The notes under the pieces are model-generated. The model searched no databases, was not told where the DNA came from, and worked only from the letters and a program-made list of their open reading frames with translations. Made by a program: the position numbers and the translations under genes. From Alkaliphilus sp. (GTDB taxonomy: Bacteria; Bacillota; Clostridia; Peptostreptococcales; Thermotaleaceae), in contig JAGXRU010000210.1 of NCBI GenBank assembly GCA_018335765.1, forward strand, positions 1-6,019: a stretch of DNA of 6,019 nt. Reading direction: 5' to 3'. Positions 1 to 5,639 of this stretch are shown here, one piece after another (positions within the stretch are counted from its first letter, which is position 1; each line of letters opens with the position of its first letter).

Positions 1-34
1 GAATTACTTTTAATTTCATTTTACTTTTACTCAT
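1..34 (-). CDS. 5' end of a divergent gene (partial, unidentified)
   Basis: The first 11 codons of a leftward gene read MSKSKMKLKVI, and the rest lies outside the window. The start is supported by a GGAGG Shine-Dalgarno five bases before the ATG, the same short spacing used by acr3 and arsC here. A good promoter (-10 TATAAT) lies about 30 bases upstream. It is divergent from arsR, so it may or may not belong to the arsenic locus. The lysine-rich start is compatible with a cytoplasmic protein or the n-region of a signal peptide. Function cannot be called from 11 residues. Confidence 0.55.
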   Translation of the reverse strand, partial: MSKSKMKLKVI

Positions 35-61
35 GTTAACCTCCATATTCTCAATATATCT

Positions 62-90
62 ATTATACCCAAATAGTTGAATAGATTCAA
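62..90 (-). promoter_or_regulatory. Promoter of the divergent left-hand gene
   Basis: On the - strand, TTGAAT (90-85) and a perfect TATAAT (67-62) are separated by 17 bases. The predicted transcript start is near 55, giving a leader of about 20 bases before the ATG at 34. The geometry is textbook sigma-A; the -35 matches four of six consensus bases. Confidence 0.6.
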
Positions 91-124
91 ATTAATTAAG
101 AAAAATATGGGTTTAACCCAAATA
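67..124. repeat. Repeated ACCCAAATA element and palindrome, possible operator
   Basis: ACCCAAATA occurs twice in direct orientation, at 67-75 and 116-124. The first copy lies in the spacer of the divergent promoter and touches its -10. The second overlaps a 13-bp palindrome at 108-120 (TGGGTT-T-AACCCA). Two copies 49 bases apart, one in the promoter core and one upstream, is a pattern seen for repressors that bind two sites. No regulator is identified. Confidence 0.35.
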
Positions 125-177
125 ATCGCATTATTATTGGCAATGTTGCAAATTAAAAAACTATAGAAGAAAATATA

Positions 178-206
178 TTGACAGGAAAAAGCATAAGTGC
201 TAATTT
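178..206 (+). promoter_or_regulatory. ars operon promoter
   Basis: A perfect TTGACA (178-183) is followed after 17 bases by TAATTT (201-206). Transcription would start around 213, inside the adjacent palindrome, about 45 bases before the arsR ATG. The AAGGGGG ribosome binding site of arsR is at 243-249. Confidence 0.6.
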
Positions 207-238
207 ATATATAGATACATTTGAATATATCTATATAT
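207..238. promoter_or_regulatory. Candidate ArsR operator (32-bp palindrome)
   Basis: Eleven-base arms, ATATATAGATA (207-217) and TATCTATATAT (228-238), are perfect reverse complements. The dyad continues through the centre with three more pairs, giving 14 of 16 positions paired. It abuts the -10 and covers the expected transcription start of arsR. ArsR/SmtB repressors bind such AT-rich dyads at their own promoters, so this is the natural autoregulatory site. Binding itself is inferred. Confidence 0.6.
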
Positions 239-258
239 CGGGAAGGGGGATAATATAA

Positions 259-570
259 ATGCTGGATAAGGTTGAAGTATTTAAGGCACTATCAGATTAT
301 AAAAGATTATTAATAATTGAAATGCTTTCCTGTGGAAAACTATGTGCATGTGATCTTTATGCTGGGCTGAACCTAACACAGCCAACAATATCCCATCATA
401 TGAAAATACTTCAACAGGCAGGACTGGTAAAGGCTAAAAAAAATGGAAAATGGGTAAATTATTCTCTTTGTAAAGAAGCATTTAACGAAGTATGCAGTTT
501 TATTCAATTTTTGTCCACGGATAAGGAAGATTGTATTTGCAAGACAATAAAGAAAGAAATATGCAACTAG
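259..570 (+). CDS. arsR: ArsR/SmtB-family arsenic-responsive repressor
   Basis: A cytoplasmic winged-helix repressor of 103 residues, a normal length for ArsR. It should bind the operator just upstream and leave it when trivalent arsenic or antimony binds its cysteines. The metal-binding box typical of ArsR (consensus ELCVCDL) appears as KLCACDL, with Cys29 and Cys31 at the start of the DNA-binding region and Cys25 nearby as a possible third ligand. The recognition helix follows (LTQPTISHHMKIL, residues 39-51), then a beta wing around GKWVNYSL (63-70). The tail carries further cysteines (Cys71, 79, 92, 94, 102), including a CIC pair, which is unusual and may add a second metal site. It is the first gene of an operon with acr3 (49-base gap) and arsC. 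The start is fixed by the AAGGGGG site nine bases upstream. Confidence 0.9.
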   Translation: MLDKVEVFKALSDYKRLLIIEMLSCGKLCACDLYAGLNLTQPTISHHMKILQQAGLVKAKKNGKWVNYSLCKEAFNEVCSFIQFLSTDKEDCICKTIKKEICN

Positions 571-619
571 ATTTCAACAGATTTCTTTAGAAGGTGGAAA
601 AGTAAAAAAGGAGGTTTTT

Positions 620-1681
620 ATGTTAGAAAAGTCTCGAGAACAAAGTGGTGGACTAGATTTTTTTGGAAGATATTTAACCCTATGGGTTGCATTATGTATC
701 GTTATTGGGGTGGCAATCGGACATTTTTTGCCAGCTATCCCGAGAACACTTAGTAAATTTGAATATGCAAAGGTATCAATCCCTGTCGCAGTCCTTATAT
801 GGCTGATGATATATCCAATGATGTTAAAAATTGATTTTTCTAGTGTTGTGGAGGCAACAAAAAAACCGAAGGGACTAACTGTTACATGTGTTACCAACTG
901 GCTTATTAAGCCATTTACCATGTACCTAATAGCGGCATTTTTCTTTAAGGTTGTATTTAGGGAATTCATACCTGAAGCTTTAGCAGCCGATTACTTGGCA
1001 GGAGCGGTATTGTTAGGAGCGGCTCCTTGTACAGCCATGGTATTTGTATGGAGTCATTTGACGAAGGGTGATCCTTCATATACTTTGGTTCAAGTGGCGG
1101 TGAATGATCTTATTCTTTTAGTTGCCTTCACTCCTATAGTGGCATTCTTGCTGGGCGTAAGCAATGTTTTTGTGCCATATGATACCTTGCTTCTTTCGGT
1201 AGTTCTGTTTGTTGTGATACCTCTTGCAGGCGGATATATTACGCGTAAAAACATCATTAAGAATAGGGGACTTGATTATTTTCAAAATGTTTTCATCAAG
1301 AAGTTTGATAATATAACTATTGTCGGTCTATTGTTAACCCTTGTCATTATTTTTTCTTTCCAAGGAGAGGTTATTATCAACAATCCAATTCATATAGGAT
1401 TGATAGCTATCCCCTTGATGATACAGACATTTCTAATTTTTGTGATTGCTTATGGTTGGTCTAAGGCATGGAGGCTTCCCCATAATATTGCCGCGCCTGC
1501 TGCAATGATAGGAGCGAGCAACTTTTTTGAATTGGCTGTGGCAGTGGCTATATCCTTGTTTGGGCTTCAATCGGGGGCAGCCTTAGTCACAGTGGTTGGC
1601 GTACTGGTGGAAGTGCCACTGATGCTGACTTTAGTAAAAATAGCAAATAATACTAAAAAATGGTTTCCAGTGCCGAGATAA
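620..1681 (+). CDS. acr3: Arsenite efflux permease Acr3
   Basis: An integral membrane carrier of the ACR3 (bile/arsenite/riboflavin transporter) family that expels arsenite using the membrane potential. It has 353 residues and about ten hydrophobic segments, the usual Acr3 size and topology. The signature GAAPCTAMVFVWS (residues 133-145) carries Cys137, the family-conserved thiol needed for transport. NFFELAVAVA (301-310) carries the conserved Glu304 of a late membrane helix. NDLILL (162-167) is another typical Acr3 segment. The sequence is clearly Acr3 and not the unrelated ArsB. The ATG follows AGGAGG by five bases. It sits between arsR and arsC in one transcription unit with no terminator between them. 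There is no arsA ATPase in the window, so it probably works alone as a secondary transporter. Confidence 0.95.
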   Translation: MLEKSREQSGGLDFFGRYLTLWVALCIVIGVAIGHFLPAIPRTLSKFEYAKVSIPVAVLIWLMIYPMMLKIDFSSVVEATKKPKGLTVTCVTNWLIKPFTMYLIAAFFFKVVFREFIPEALAADYLAGAVLLGAAPCTAMVFVWSHLTKGDPSYTLVQVAVNDLILLVAFTPIVAFLLGVSNVFVPYDTLLLSVVLFVVIPLAGGYITRKNIIKNRGLDYFQNVFIKKFDNITIVGLLLTLVIIFSFQGEVIINNPIHIGLIAIPLMIQTFLIFVIAYGWSKAWRLPHNIAAPAAMIGASNFFELAVAVAISLFGLQSGAALVTVVGVLVEVPLMLTLVKIANNTKKWFPVPR

Positions 1682-1745
1682 AGCTTGCTTCAGTAAAGCA
1701 AACCAGTCAAATGCATTAGGGCTAGCCTATAATGAGGAGGTTTTT

Positions 1746-2147
1746 ATGAAAAAAAAAGTAGCATTCGTATGTATCCATAACTCTTGTCGTTCGCAGATGG
1801 CAGAGGGGTGGGGGAAATACTTAGGATCGGATGTATTGGAAGTATACTCGGCAGGAACTGAAGAATATCATGAGGTAAAACCGTTAGCTAAAATGGTCAT
1901 GGAGGAGGCTGGTATAAATATGGACGACCATAATCCAAAGCTTTTAACTGATATACCGGAAGAAATAGATATTGTTGTTACAATGGGCTGTGGAGTCGTA
2001 TGCCCATTTGTGCCAAGTAAGCATGAAGAGGATTGGGGATTGACTGACCCGTCCGGTGGACCAATCGACGGATATAGAAAAACGAGAGACATAATAAAAG
2101 AGAAAGTAGAAAATTTGATTGAGCGAGTTAAGAGTGGAGAGTTATAG
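1746..2147 (+). CDS. arsC: Arsenate reductase ArsC, low-molecular-weight phosphatase type
   Basis: A cytoplasmic enzyme that reduces arsenate to arsenite for export by Acr3. It has 133 residues and belongs to the low-molecular-weight tyrosine-phosphatase fold, usually recycled by thioredoxin. The P-loop CIHNSCRS (residues 9-16) holds nucleophile Cys9 and Arg15. A redox pair follows at Cys82 and Cys86 (GCGVVCP), and LTDPSGG (99-105) supplies the general-acid Asp101. The second and third cysteines are four residues apart, against seven in the Staphylococcus pI258 enzyme. This shorter loop is shared by a widespread ArsC subgroup. It is last in the operon, 64 bases after acr3, with GAGGAGG five bases before the ATG, and is followed by a terminator at 2198-2228. 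Confidence 0.93.
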   Translation: MKKKVAFVCIHNSCRSQMAEGWGKYLGSDVLEVYSAGTEEYHEVKPLAKMVMEEAGINMDDHNPKLLTDIPEEIDIVVTMGCGVVCPFVPSKHEEDWGLTDPSGGPIDGYRKTRDIIKEKVENLIERVKSGEL

Positions 2148-2197
2148 GTACTGATATGTTAAAGAGCAAGAAGTTAAATAGGCTTTGGGAAAATAAA

Positions 2198-2228
2198 ATC
2201 CTCCTAGGTATTGAAAACTTAGGAGGAT
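2198..2228. terminator. Bidirectional terminator between arsC and the NSS transporter
   Basis: Arms at 2198-2209 and 2217-2228 form a 12-bp stem (one G-U pair) with a seven-base loop. The core is ATCCTCCTA/TAGGAGGAT. On the - strand the stem is followed by TTTATTT, a good U-tract for the transporter gene, which stops 21 bases away. On the + strand the tail (CTTTGATTAT) is weaker but would still serve arsC. Confidence 0.8.
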
Positions 2229-2249
2229 CTTTGATTATATGAGGATAGC

Positions 2250-3665
2250 TTACAGTTTCTTTGAGAATATTGCCATAACAACGATGATTAACAGTCCAAA
2301 GATCATTAAACCTGTTTGTGTTATTGATTTGATTCCCATAAATGCTATTATACCAATCGCAACTGGAATAACATATTTTATTAGGTTATACCATAATTCA
2401 AACAACCCGAATTGTACTGCTCCACCATTTGTAAGTTCATCCCTAAGGTCTTCCTTCTTAACAAACCAACCTACAAAGACGGCCAGTAAAAGTCCACCGA
2501 TTGTCAAGAATATCTTGTCAGTAAGTATATCAAAGAAGTCAAACGCTCCAACTCCTAATAGCGTGACACCTGACATGACTCCAAGAGACAGAGAAGCAAG
2601 GACGCATAATACAACCATTACTGCTGATGAGATATAAACAGATTTCTTTCTTTCCATCTTTTTCTGATCCATTAGATATGCTACAACCACTTCCAGTAAG
2701 GACACTGAAGAAGTAAGAGCCGCAAAAACCAAGGCGACGAAGAATATAGCAGAGAATATTACGCCAGCGCCTCCAAATTCTGCAAATATGGCTGGGACAA
2801 CGACGAATACCAGACCAGGACCTGCTGCTGGCTCCATGCCAAAGGCAAATAGAGCGGGGAACATGGCTAGACCAGCTAAAATAGCGGCACTAGTATCCAT
2901 AGCAGTTATGATAAAGGCACTGCCGGGAAGGTTTTCGTTTTTCTTTAGGTAGCTTCCGTAGGTAATCATACAGCCCATACCAAGACTGAGTGAGAAGAAC
3001 GCCTGCCCTAATGCCGCCAAGAAGGTTTGACCTGTTACAAGTGACCAGTCAGGTTTAAATAGGAATGCGAGTCCAGCACTTGAACCAGGAAGAGTCAGAC
3101 CTTTTATTGCGATGATGACAAGAATTCCAAAAAGTGCAGGCATCAGTATTTTACAAGCTTTTTCTATACCGCCCGAAACACCCTTAGCAACGATTACTAC
3201 ATTGGCTATTAAGAAAACAGCCATCCACATCAAGGGCTGAACAGGATTTGTGATAAATCCACCAAACACGTCACCTAAGGCTGCTGGAGCAGCAAGCAGC
3301 CCGGTAAAGGATTTAAATACATAGGCGAGTGCCCAACCACCTACCACGGGATAGAAACCCATGATAAAGAAAGCACTAAGAACTCCTAATACCCCTGCAA
3401 AAGTCCAATTGTCACTGCTGCTTTTGTAAGCACCGACAGCCGCAAGGCCCGATCTTCTGCCTATTGCCAGCTCTGCAAGCATAATACTAAGGCAGATAAA
3501 AAAAACAAATCCTAAATAAATAATGATAAATGCACTACCCCCGTTTGAACCAGCTAAGTAGGGGAATCTCCAGATGTTTCCAAGTCCGATTGCCGATCCG
3601 GCAGCCGCCATAATGAAACCTAATCGGGATCCCCAATTTTCTCTTTGAAGCGTTGGTTTTTCCAT
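2250..3665 (-). CDS. Sodium-dependent amino-acid symporter, NSS/SNF family
   Basis: A membrane protein of 471 residues with about twelve hydrophobic segments and the LeuT fold, expected to import an amino acid with sodium. The first helix carries the family signature GSAIGLGNIWRFPY (residues 23-36), with the unwound sodium-site region and Asn30. Tyr105 (FYPVVGGW) matches the substrate-gate tyrosine of helix 3. SLSLGMG (225-231) is the unwound part of helix 6. ALTSSVSLLEV (316-326) gives Thr318 and Ser319 of the second sodium site. Asp257 in helix 7 probably replaces chloride, as in other bacterial chloride-independent members. I chose the ATG at 3665 because a GGAGGG site lies nine bases upstream. 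An in-frame ATG 23 codons earlier has no ribosome site and nearly coincides with the transcript start. Substrate is not determinable; hydrophobic or aromatic amino acids are usual for this group. Confidence 0.93.
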   Translation of the reverse strand: MEKPTLQRENWGSRLGFIMAAAGSAIGLGNIWRFPYLAGSNGGSAFIIIYLGFVFFICLSIMLAELAIGRRSGLAAVGAYKSSSDNWTFAGVLGVLSAFFIMGFYPVVGGWALAYVFKSFTGLLAAPAALGDVFGGFITNPVQPLMWMAVFLIANVVIVAKGVSGGIEKACKILMPALFGILVIIAIKGLTLPGSSAGLAFLFKPDWSLVTGQTFLAALGQAFFSLSLGMGCMITYGSYLKKNENLPGSAFIITAMDTSAAILAGLAMFPALFAFGMEPAAGPGLVFVVVPAIFAEFGGAGVIFSAIFFVALVFAALTSSVSLLEVVVAYLMDQKKMERKKSVYISSAVMVVLCVLASLSLGVMSGVTLLGVGAFDFFDILTDKIFLTIGGLLLAVFVGWFVKKEDLRDELTNGGAVQFGLFELWYNLIKYVIPVAIGIIAFMGIKSITQTGLMIFGLLIIVVMAIFSKKL

Positions 3666-3742
3666 TAAACAATTCCCTCCTTTAAATTTTAATGTGCAAA
3701 GTAAAAAATGATTGCTGAAAAATTTCTGAATCATTTAAAAAC

Positions 3743-3767
3743 TTGAATATGATATTATCACATTCAA
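3743..3767. promoter_or_regulatory. 25-bp palindrome over the transporter -10 (candidate operator)
   Basis: The sequence is symmetric about position 3755, with 11 of 12 pairs complementary. The outer arms are TTGAAT and ATTCAA and the inner arms GATA/TATC. It covers the -10 and the start point, where a bound repressor would block transcription. No matching regulator gene is in the window. Confidence 0.5.
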
Positions 3768-3780
3768 AAAAGTATGTCAA
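3752..3780 (-). promoter_or_regulatory. Proximal promoter of the NSS transporter
   Basis: On the - strand, a perfect TTGACA (3780-3775) is followed after 17 bases by TAATAT (3757-3752). The predicted start lies near 3745, about 80 bases before the ATG at 3665. The -10 is embedded in the palindrome at 3743-3767. Confidence 0.65.
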
Positions 3781-3889
3781 TATTGTAATAATTATCAATT
3801 AATATTTATTACATAACACTTTCTTGACACTTCCGAAATAAAACAAACAAACTCGGAAATAAATGATAATCGCTTTGATTGCTAAAAAG

Positions 3890-3918
3890 AATATATCATA
3901 AACTGAAGTGATTGTCAA
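3890..3918 (-). promoter_or_regulatory. Possible distal promoter of the transporter
   Basis: On the - strand, TTGACA (3918-3913), 17 bases and TATATT (3895-3890) form a second good sigma-A promoter, about 225 bases before the transporter ATG. If used, its long leader would include the TTCCGA/TCGGAA inverted repeat at 3831-3858. No known riboswitch is recognisable in that leader. Confidence 0.4.
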
Positions 3919-4185
3919 AATCTTTAAAATATTCAACGATATCAGAAAATGCAATAATTATACAAAGGTTAGTACATATTAATAATTTATTACAGTTTAT
4001 CTTTTATCTTCTCATAAATCTTTTATAGATAATCAGCAGTTTTCTAATATATCATTATTAAAAAAATATTCACTAATATTCACTGATTAAGACAGCTTAT
4101 ATTGGAATTTTAGAAAAAAGATATTTTTTTTAGCAATAATGTATAAGATTGTTTGTAGGGGTTATACTGTAAATGAAACAAGAGG
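3919..4185. other. AT-rich intergenic stretch with no gene seen
   Basis: Very AT-rich DNA with several short repeats such as ATATTCACTAATATTCACTG around 4067-4086. Reading frames on both strands are short and lack convincing ribosome sites. A TATACT at 4163-4168 resembles a -10 but has no partner at the right distance. I see no gene and no structured RNA. Confidence 0.5.
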
Positions 4186-4211
4186 ATTTAAAAGCCAAAA
4201 AGCTTTTAAAT
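4186..4211. repeat. Perfect 10-bp inverted repeat
   Basis: ATTTAAAAGC (4186-4195) and GCTTTTAAAT (4202-4211) are exact complements around a six-base loop. The stem is AT-rich and not followed by a U-tract, so it is a weak terminator candidate. It lies 25 bases left of the stronger hairpin at 4236-4284. Confidence 0.4.
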
Positions 4212-4235
4212 ATAATACCTTATTCCAACCCACAA

Positions 4236-4284
4236 CTCATCATAAGAAACAGGCAGTCTATGGCTGCCTGTTTCTTATGATGAG
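4236..4284. terminator. 21-bp perfect hairpin, probable bidirectional terminator
   Basis: The arms at 4236-4256 and 4264-4284 are perfectly complementary over 21 bases with a seven-base loop. The GC-rich inner stem CAGGCAG/CTGCCTG is flanked by AAGAAA on the left and TTTCTT on the right, so each strand reads stem then U-rich tail. There is no convincing gene on either side ending at it. It may terminate an unrecognised short transcript or be a dispersed hairpin repeat. Confidence 0.6.
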
Positions 4285-4342
4285 CTTGTTAGCCTATTAG
4301 GATATTTCTTCATCAAACTTCATCATTATTTCACCTAAAATG

Positions 4343-4371
4343 TTTATGGTCAGCTTGATATAGGGTATAAT
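4343..4371 (+). promoter_or_regulatory. Promoter of the acidic hypothetical protein
   Basis: A perfect TATAAT (4366-4371) preceded by GGG has a weak -35 (TTTATG, 4343-4348) at 17 bases. The predicted start near 4378 leaves a leader of about 80 bases before the GTG at 4459. Confidence 0.5.
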
Positions 4372-4458
4372 TGAATAGGGGCTTTGCCAGTCATTCATCT
4401 TAACTTAGTTATATTCATAAGAAAATTTTTCAGATACAAGTATGAAGGAGGAGTATTT

Positions 4459-4878
4459 GTGACATATATTAAAGAAAACAAAAAAAGCTATGGTGTGGAC
4501 GAAATAGCAAAATTAATTAAGGAGAATACTGAGTTTGATGTGCTAGAAGATATATCTTTAAGAACAAAAAGAGATGATGTGTTGGCATTTATTCTTCAGT
4601 GTGATGTGGGTAGATTAAAACAAGACTTTGAAGAAGACGAAATAGAAATAGACTCAGAGGAAGATGAAGTTTATGCCTCTGAGTTAATGAATAAAGCTGA
4701 TGAATATGCAGTGGAGATCGAAGAATGTCTACCTGATGATTTAATAGCTTACTATTATGCCTACTTATATGATGAAGATGAGGAAATAATAAAGACAATA
4801 CTGGTAATTTCATTTGAATCCCTAGGAGAAAAAAAGCTCGTGGAAGTTGGAAAAAGACTTATTAGTGTGGTTGAATAG
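4459..4878 (+). CDS. Small acidic protein of unknown function
   Basis: I do not recognise this family. The frame encodes 139 residues, apparently cytoplasmic, with no signal peptide or membrane segment. It is rich in Asp and Glu, with an acidic cluster EEDEIEIDSEEDEV near residues 62-75 and another around YDEDEEIIK (104-112). The N-terminal part (KSYGVDEIAKLIKENTEF) and the C-terminal part (GEKKLVEVGKRLISVV) look like amphipathic helices. I chose the GTG at 4459 because AGGAGGA lies just upstream and because the predicted transcript start is after the only longer start, a TTG at 4384 without a ribosome site. It is monocistronic and convergent with the lipoprotein gene. The acidic surface could suit a binding partner or inhibitor role, but nothing in the window shows one. 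Confidence 0.75.
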   Translation: MTYIKENKKSYGVDEIAKLIKENTEFDVLEDISLRTKRDDVLAFILQCDVGRLKQDFEEDEIEIDSEEDEVYASELMNKADEYAVEIEECLPDDLIAYYYAYLYDEDEEIIKTILVISFESLGEKKLVEVGKRLISVVE

Positions 4879-4892
4879 ATAAAACATAAAAA

Positions 4893-4928
4893 AAAATTAT
4901 TGATATATTATTTTAATAGAATAATTTT
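4893..4928. terminator. AT-only hairpin between convergent genes
   Basis: AAAATTATT (4893-4901) and AATAATTTT (4920-4928) are perfect complements with an 18-base loop, overlapping the end of the lipoprotein gene. On the - strand the stem runs into nine T residues. The tract is good but the stem has no GC pairs, so termination would be weak. It may serve both genes. Confidence 0.35.
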
Positions 4929-5313
4929 CATTTGGATATTTTGTTCGCACTAAAATAGGAGAGGCCAGTATATTTTCATTGTTGATAACTTCAATGGTAG
5001 GCTGGTAAACTGTTATATTGAATAAATATCCAAAATTATCCTTCTCTACATCAATTTCTTTAACCACATATTTTGTTTGATTTCCAAATGATAAAAGCAA
5101 ATAATTTCCAGTTGGGAATTTGTTTTCATGTATACCTGCACTGGATTTTTTAGATATGACCCAATCTTGAATATCTTTATCAATAATATTAGAGTCGTAT
5201 ATAATTTCAAAGCCATTATTTTTTATATTTTCAGTAATGGACTGGGCGCTACATCCACTAAATAAAAAAAACATTGAAAGGCTAAGCAAAAGAAAAAAAA
5301 TATGTTTTGACAT
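4897..5313 (-). CDS. Small lipoprotein, possibly PrcB_C-like
   Basis: An exported protein of 138 residues. The N-terminus is a lipoprotein signal peptide: Lys3, a hydrophobic run (residues 5-18), then LFSGC with Cys21 as the lipid-attachment site. Phe at -3 is less usual but the pattern is otherwise clear. After cleavage it should be anchored to the outer face of the membrane. The mature part is about 118 residues, probably beta-rich, with FPTGNYLLLSFGNQTKYVV (66-84) and a C-terminal strand NYSIKIIYQ. This layout faintly resembles the PrcB_C domain of small secreted clostridial proteins; that is a tentative impression. AGGGGG lies seven bases before the ATG. An ECF-type promoter at 5348-5373 suggests induction by envelope stress. 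It is monocistronic. Confidence 0.8.
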   Translation of the reverse strand: MSKHIFFLLLSLSMFFLFSGCSAQSITENIKNNGFEIIYDSNIIDKDIQDWVISKKSSAGIHENKFPTGNYLLLSFGNQTKYVVKEIDVEKDNFGYLFNITVYQPTIEVINNENILASPILVRTKYPNENYSIKIIYQ

Positions 5314-5347
5314 TAATAAACCCCCTAAAAACGTCTGGTATATAGTA

Positions 5348-5373
5348 GACGCAAAAAAAGAAAAAAAGTTTCA
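5348..5373 (-). promoter_or_regulatory. ECF sigma-factor type promoter of the lipoprotein gene
   Basis: On the - strand, TGAAAC (5373-5368) and CGTC (5351-5348) are separated by exactly 16 bases. This matches the TGAAAC-N16-CGT(C/A) pattern of SigW/SigM-type ECF sigma factors. The poly-T-rich spacer is also typical. Transcription would begin near 5341, 28 bases before the ATG. No sigma-A promoter fits the same stretch. CGTCT/AGACG also forms an inverted repeat at 5332-5351. Confidence 0.55.
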
Positions 5374-5483
5374 TTTTGGTGTAAATTTTAATTAGAATCA
5401 TCAGAAAATAATTCTACATCATAATCATCTTTGTTTCCCCCAAAATGCTAAAAAATTAATCGCAGAATATTTCAAAAAAATAT

Positions 5484-5511
5484 TTGACAAATAGATTTAT
5501 TGGTTTATAAT
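5484..5511 (+). promoter_or_regulatory. Perfect consensus promoter upstream of the T-box
   Basis: TTGACA (5484-5489), 16 bases and TATAAT (5506-5511) are both exact consensus hexamers. Transcription would start near 5518, about 120 bases before the first recognisable T-box stem. No other good promoter is seen between here and the T-box, so this is the best candidate for the riboswitch transcript. The 120 bases between hold no convincing gene. Confidence 0.6.
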
Positions 5512-5639
5512 TATATAAAAGTATTCTGCTATAAAAATTCTAAAGATGCTTTTGTTTAACAAATAATGTAGGTAGTGAATAATTTGAATTATCGAAAGGC
5601 TCATGATTGTTTATTTATTTTGTTTTGAAAAAATATTAG

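Noticed and set aside
574..969. - strand frame opposite acr3, and similar antisense frames at 1868-2092, 2239-2637, 4589-4813 and 5653-5850
   Set aside because: These are shadows of clearly identified genes or of the T-box, with no ribosome sites and no protein-family features.
1685..1701. TTGCTT/AAGCAA hairpin between acr3 and arsC
   Set aside because: Only six pairs and no U-tract, so not a convincing terminator or processing site.
1728..1733. TATAAT between acr3 and arsC
   Set aside because: Transcription would start within or after the arsC ribosome site, and there is no -35 at a suitable distance.
2250..3734. Longer start (ATG at 3734) for the NSS transporter
   Set aside because: No ribosome site, only about 11 bases from the predicted transcript start, and the extra 23 residues are not family-like. 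The ATG at 3665 has GGAGGG at nine bases.
4173..4280. 35-codon + strand frame MKQEDLKAKKLLNIIPYS...
   Set aside because: The start looks gene-like, but the ribosome site (AGGGG at 11 bases) is weak and the frame ends inside the hairpin.
4139..4300. 53-codon + strand frame crossing the hairpin
   Set aside because: No ribosome site, and it reads straight through the 21-bp terminator-like hairpin.
4384..4458. TTG start 25 codons upstream of the acidic protein
   Set aside because: No Shine-Dalgarno; the GTG at 4459 has a strong one and the extra residues include a ribosome-site translation (YEGGVF).
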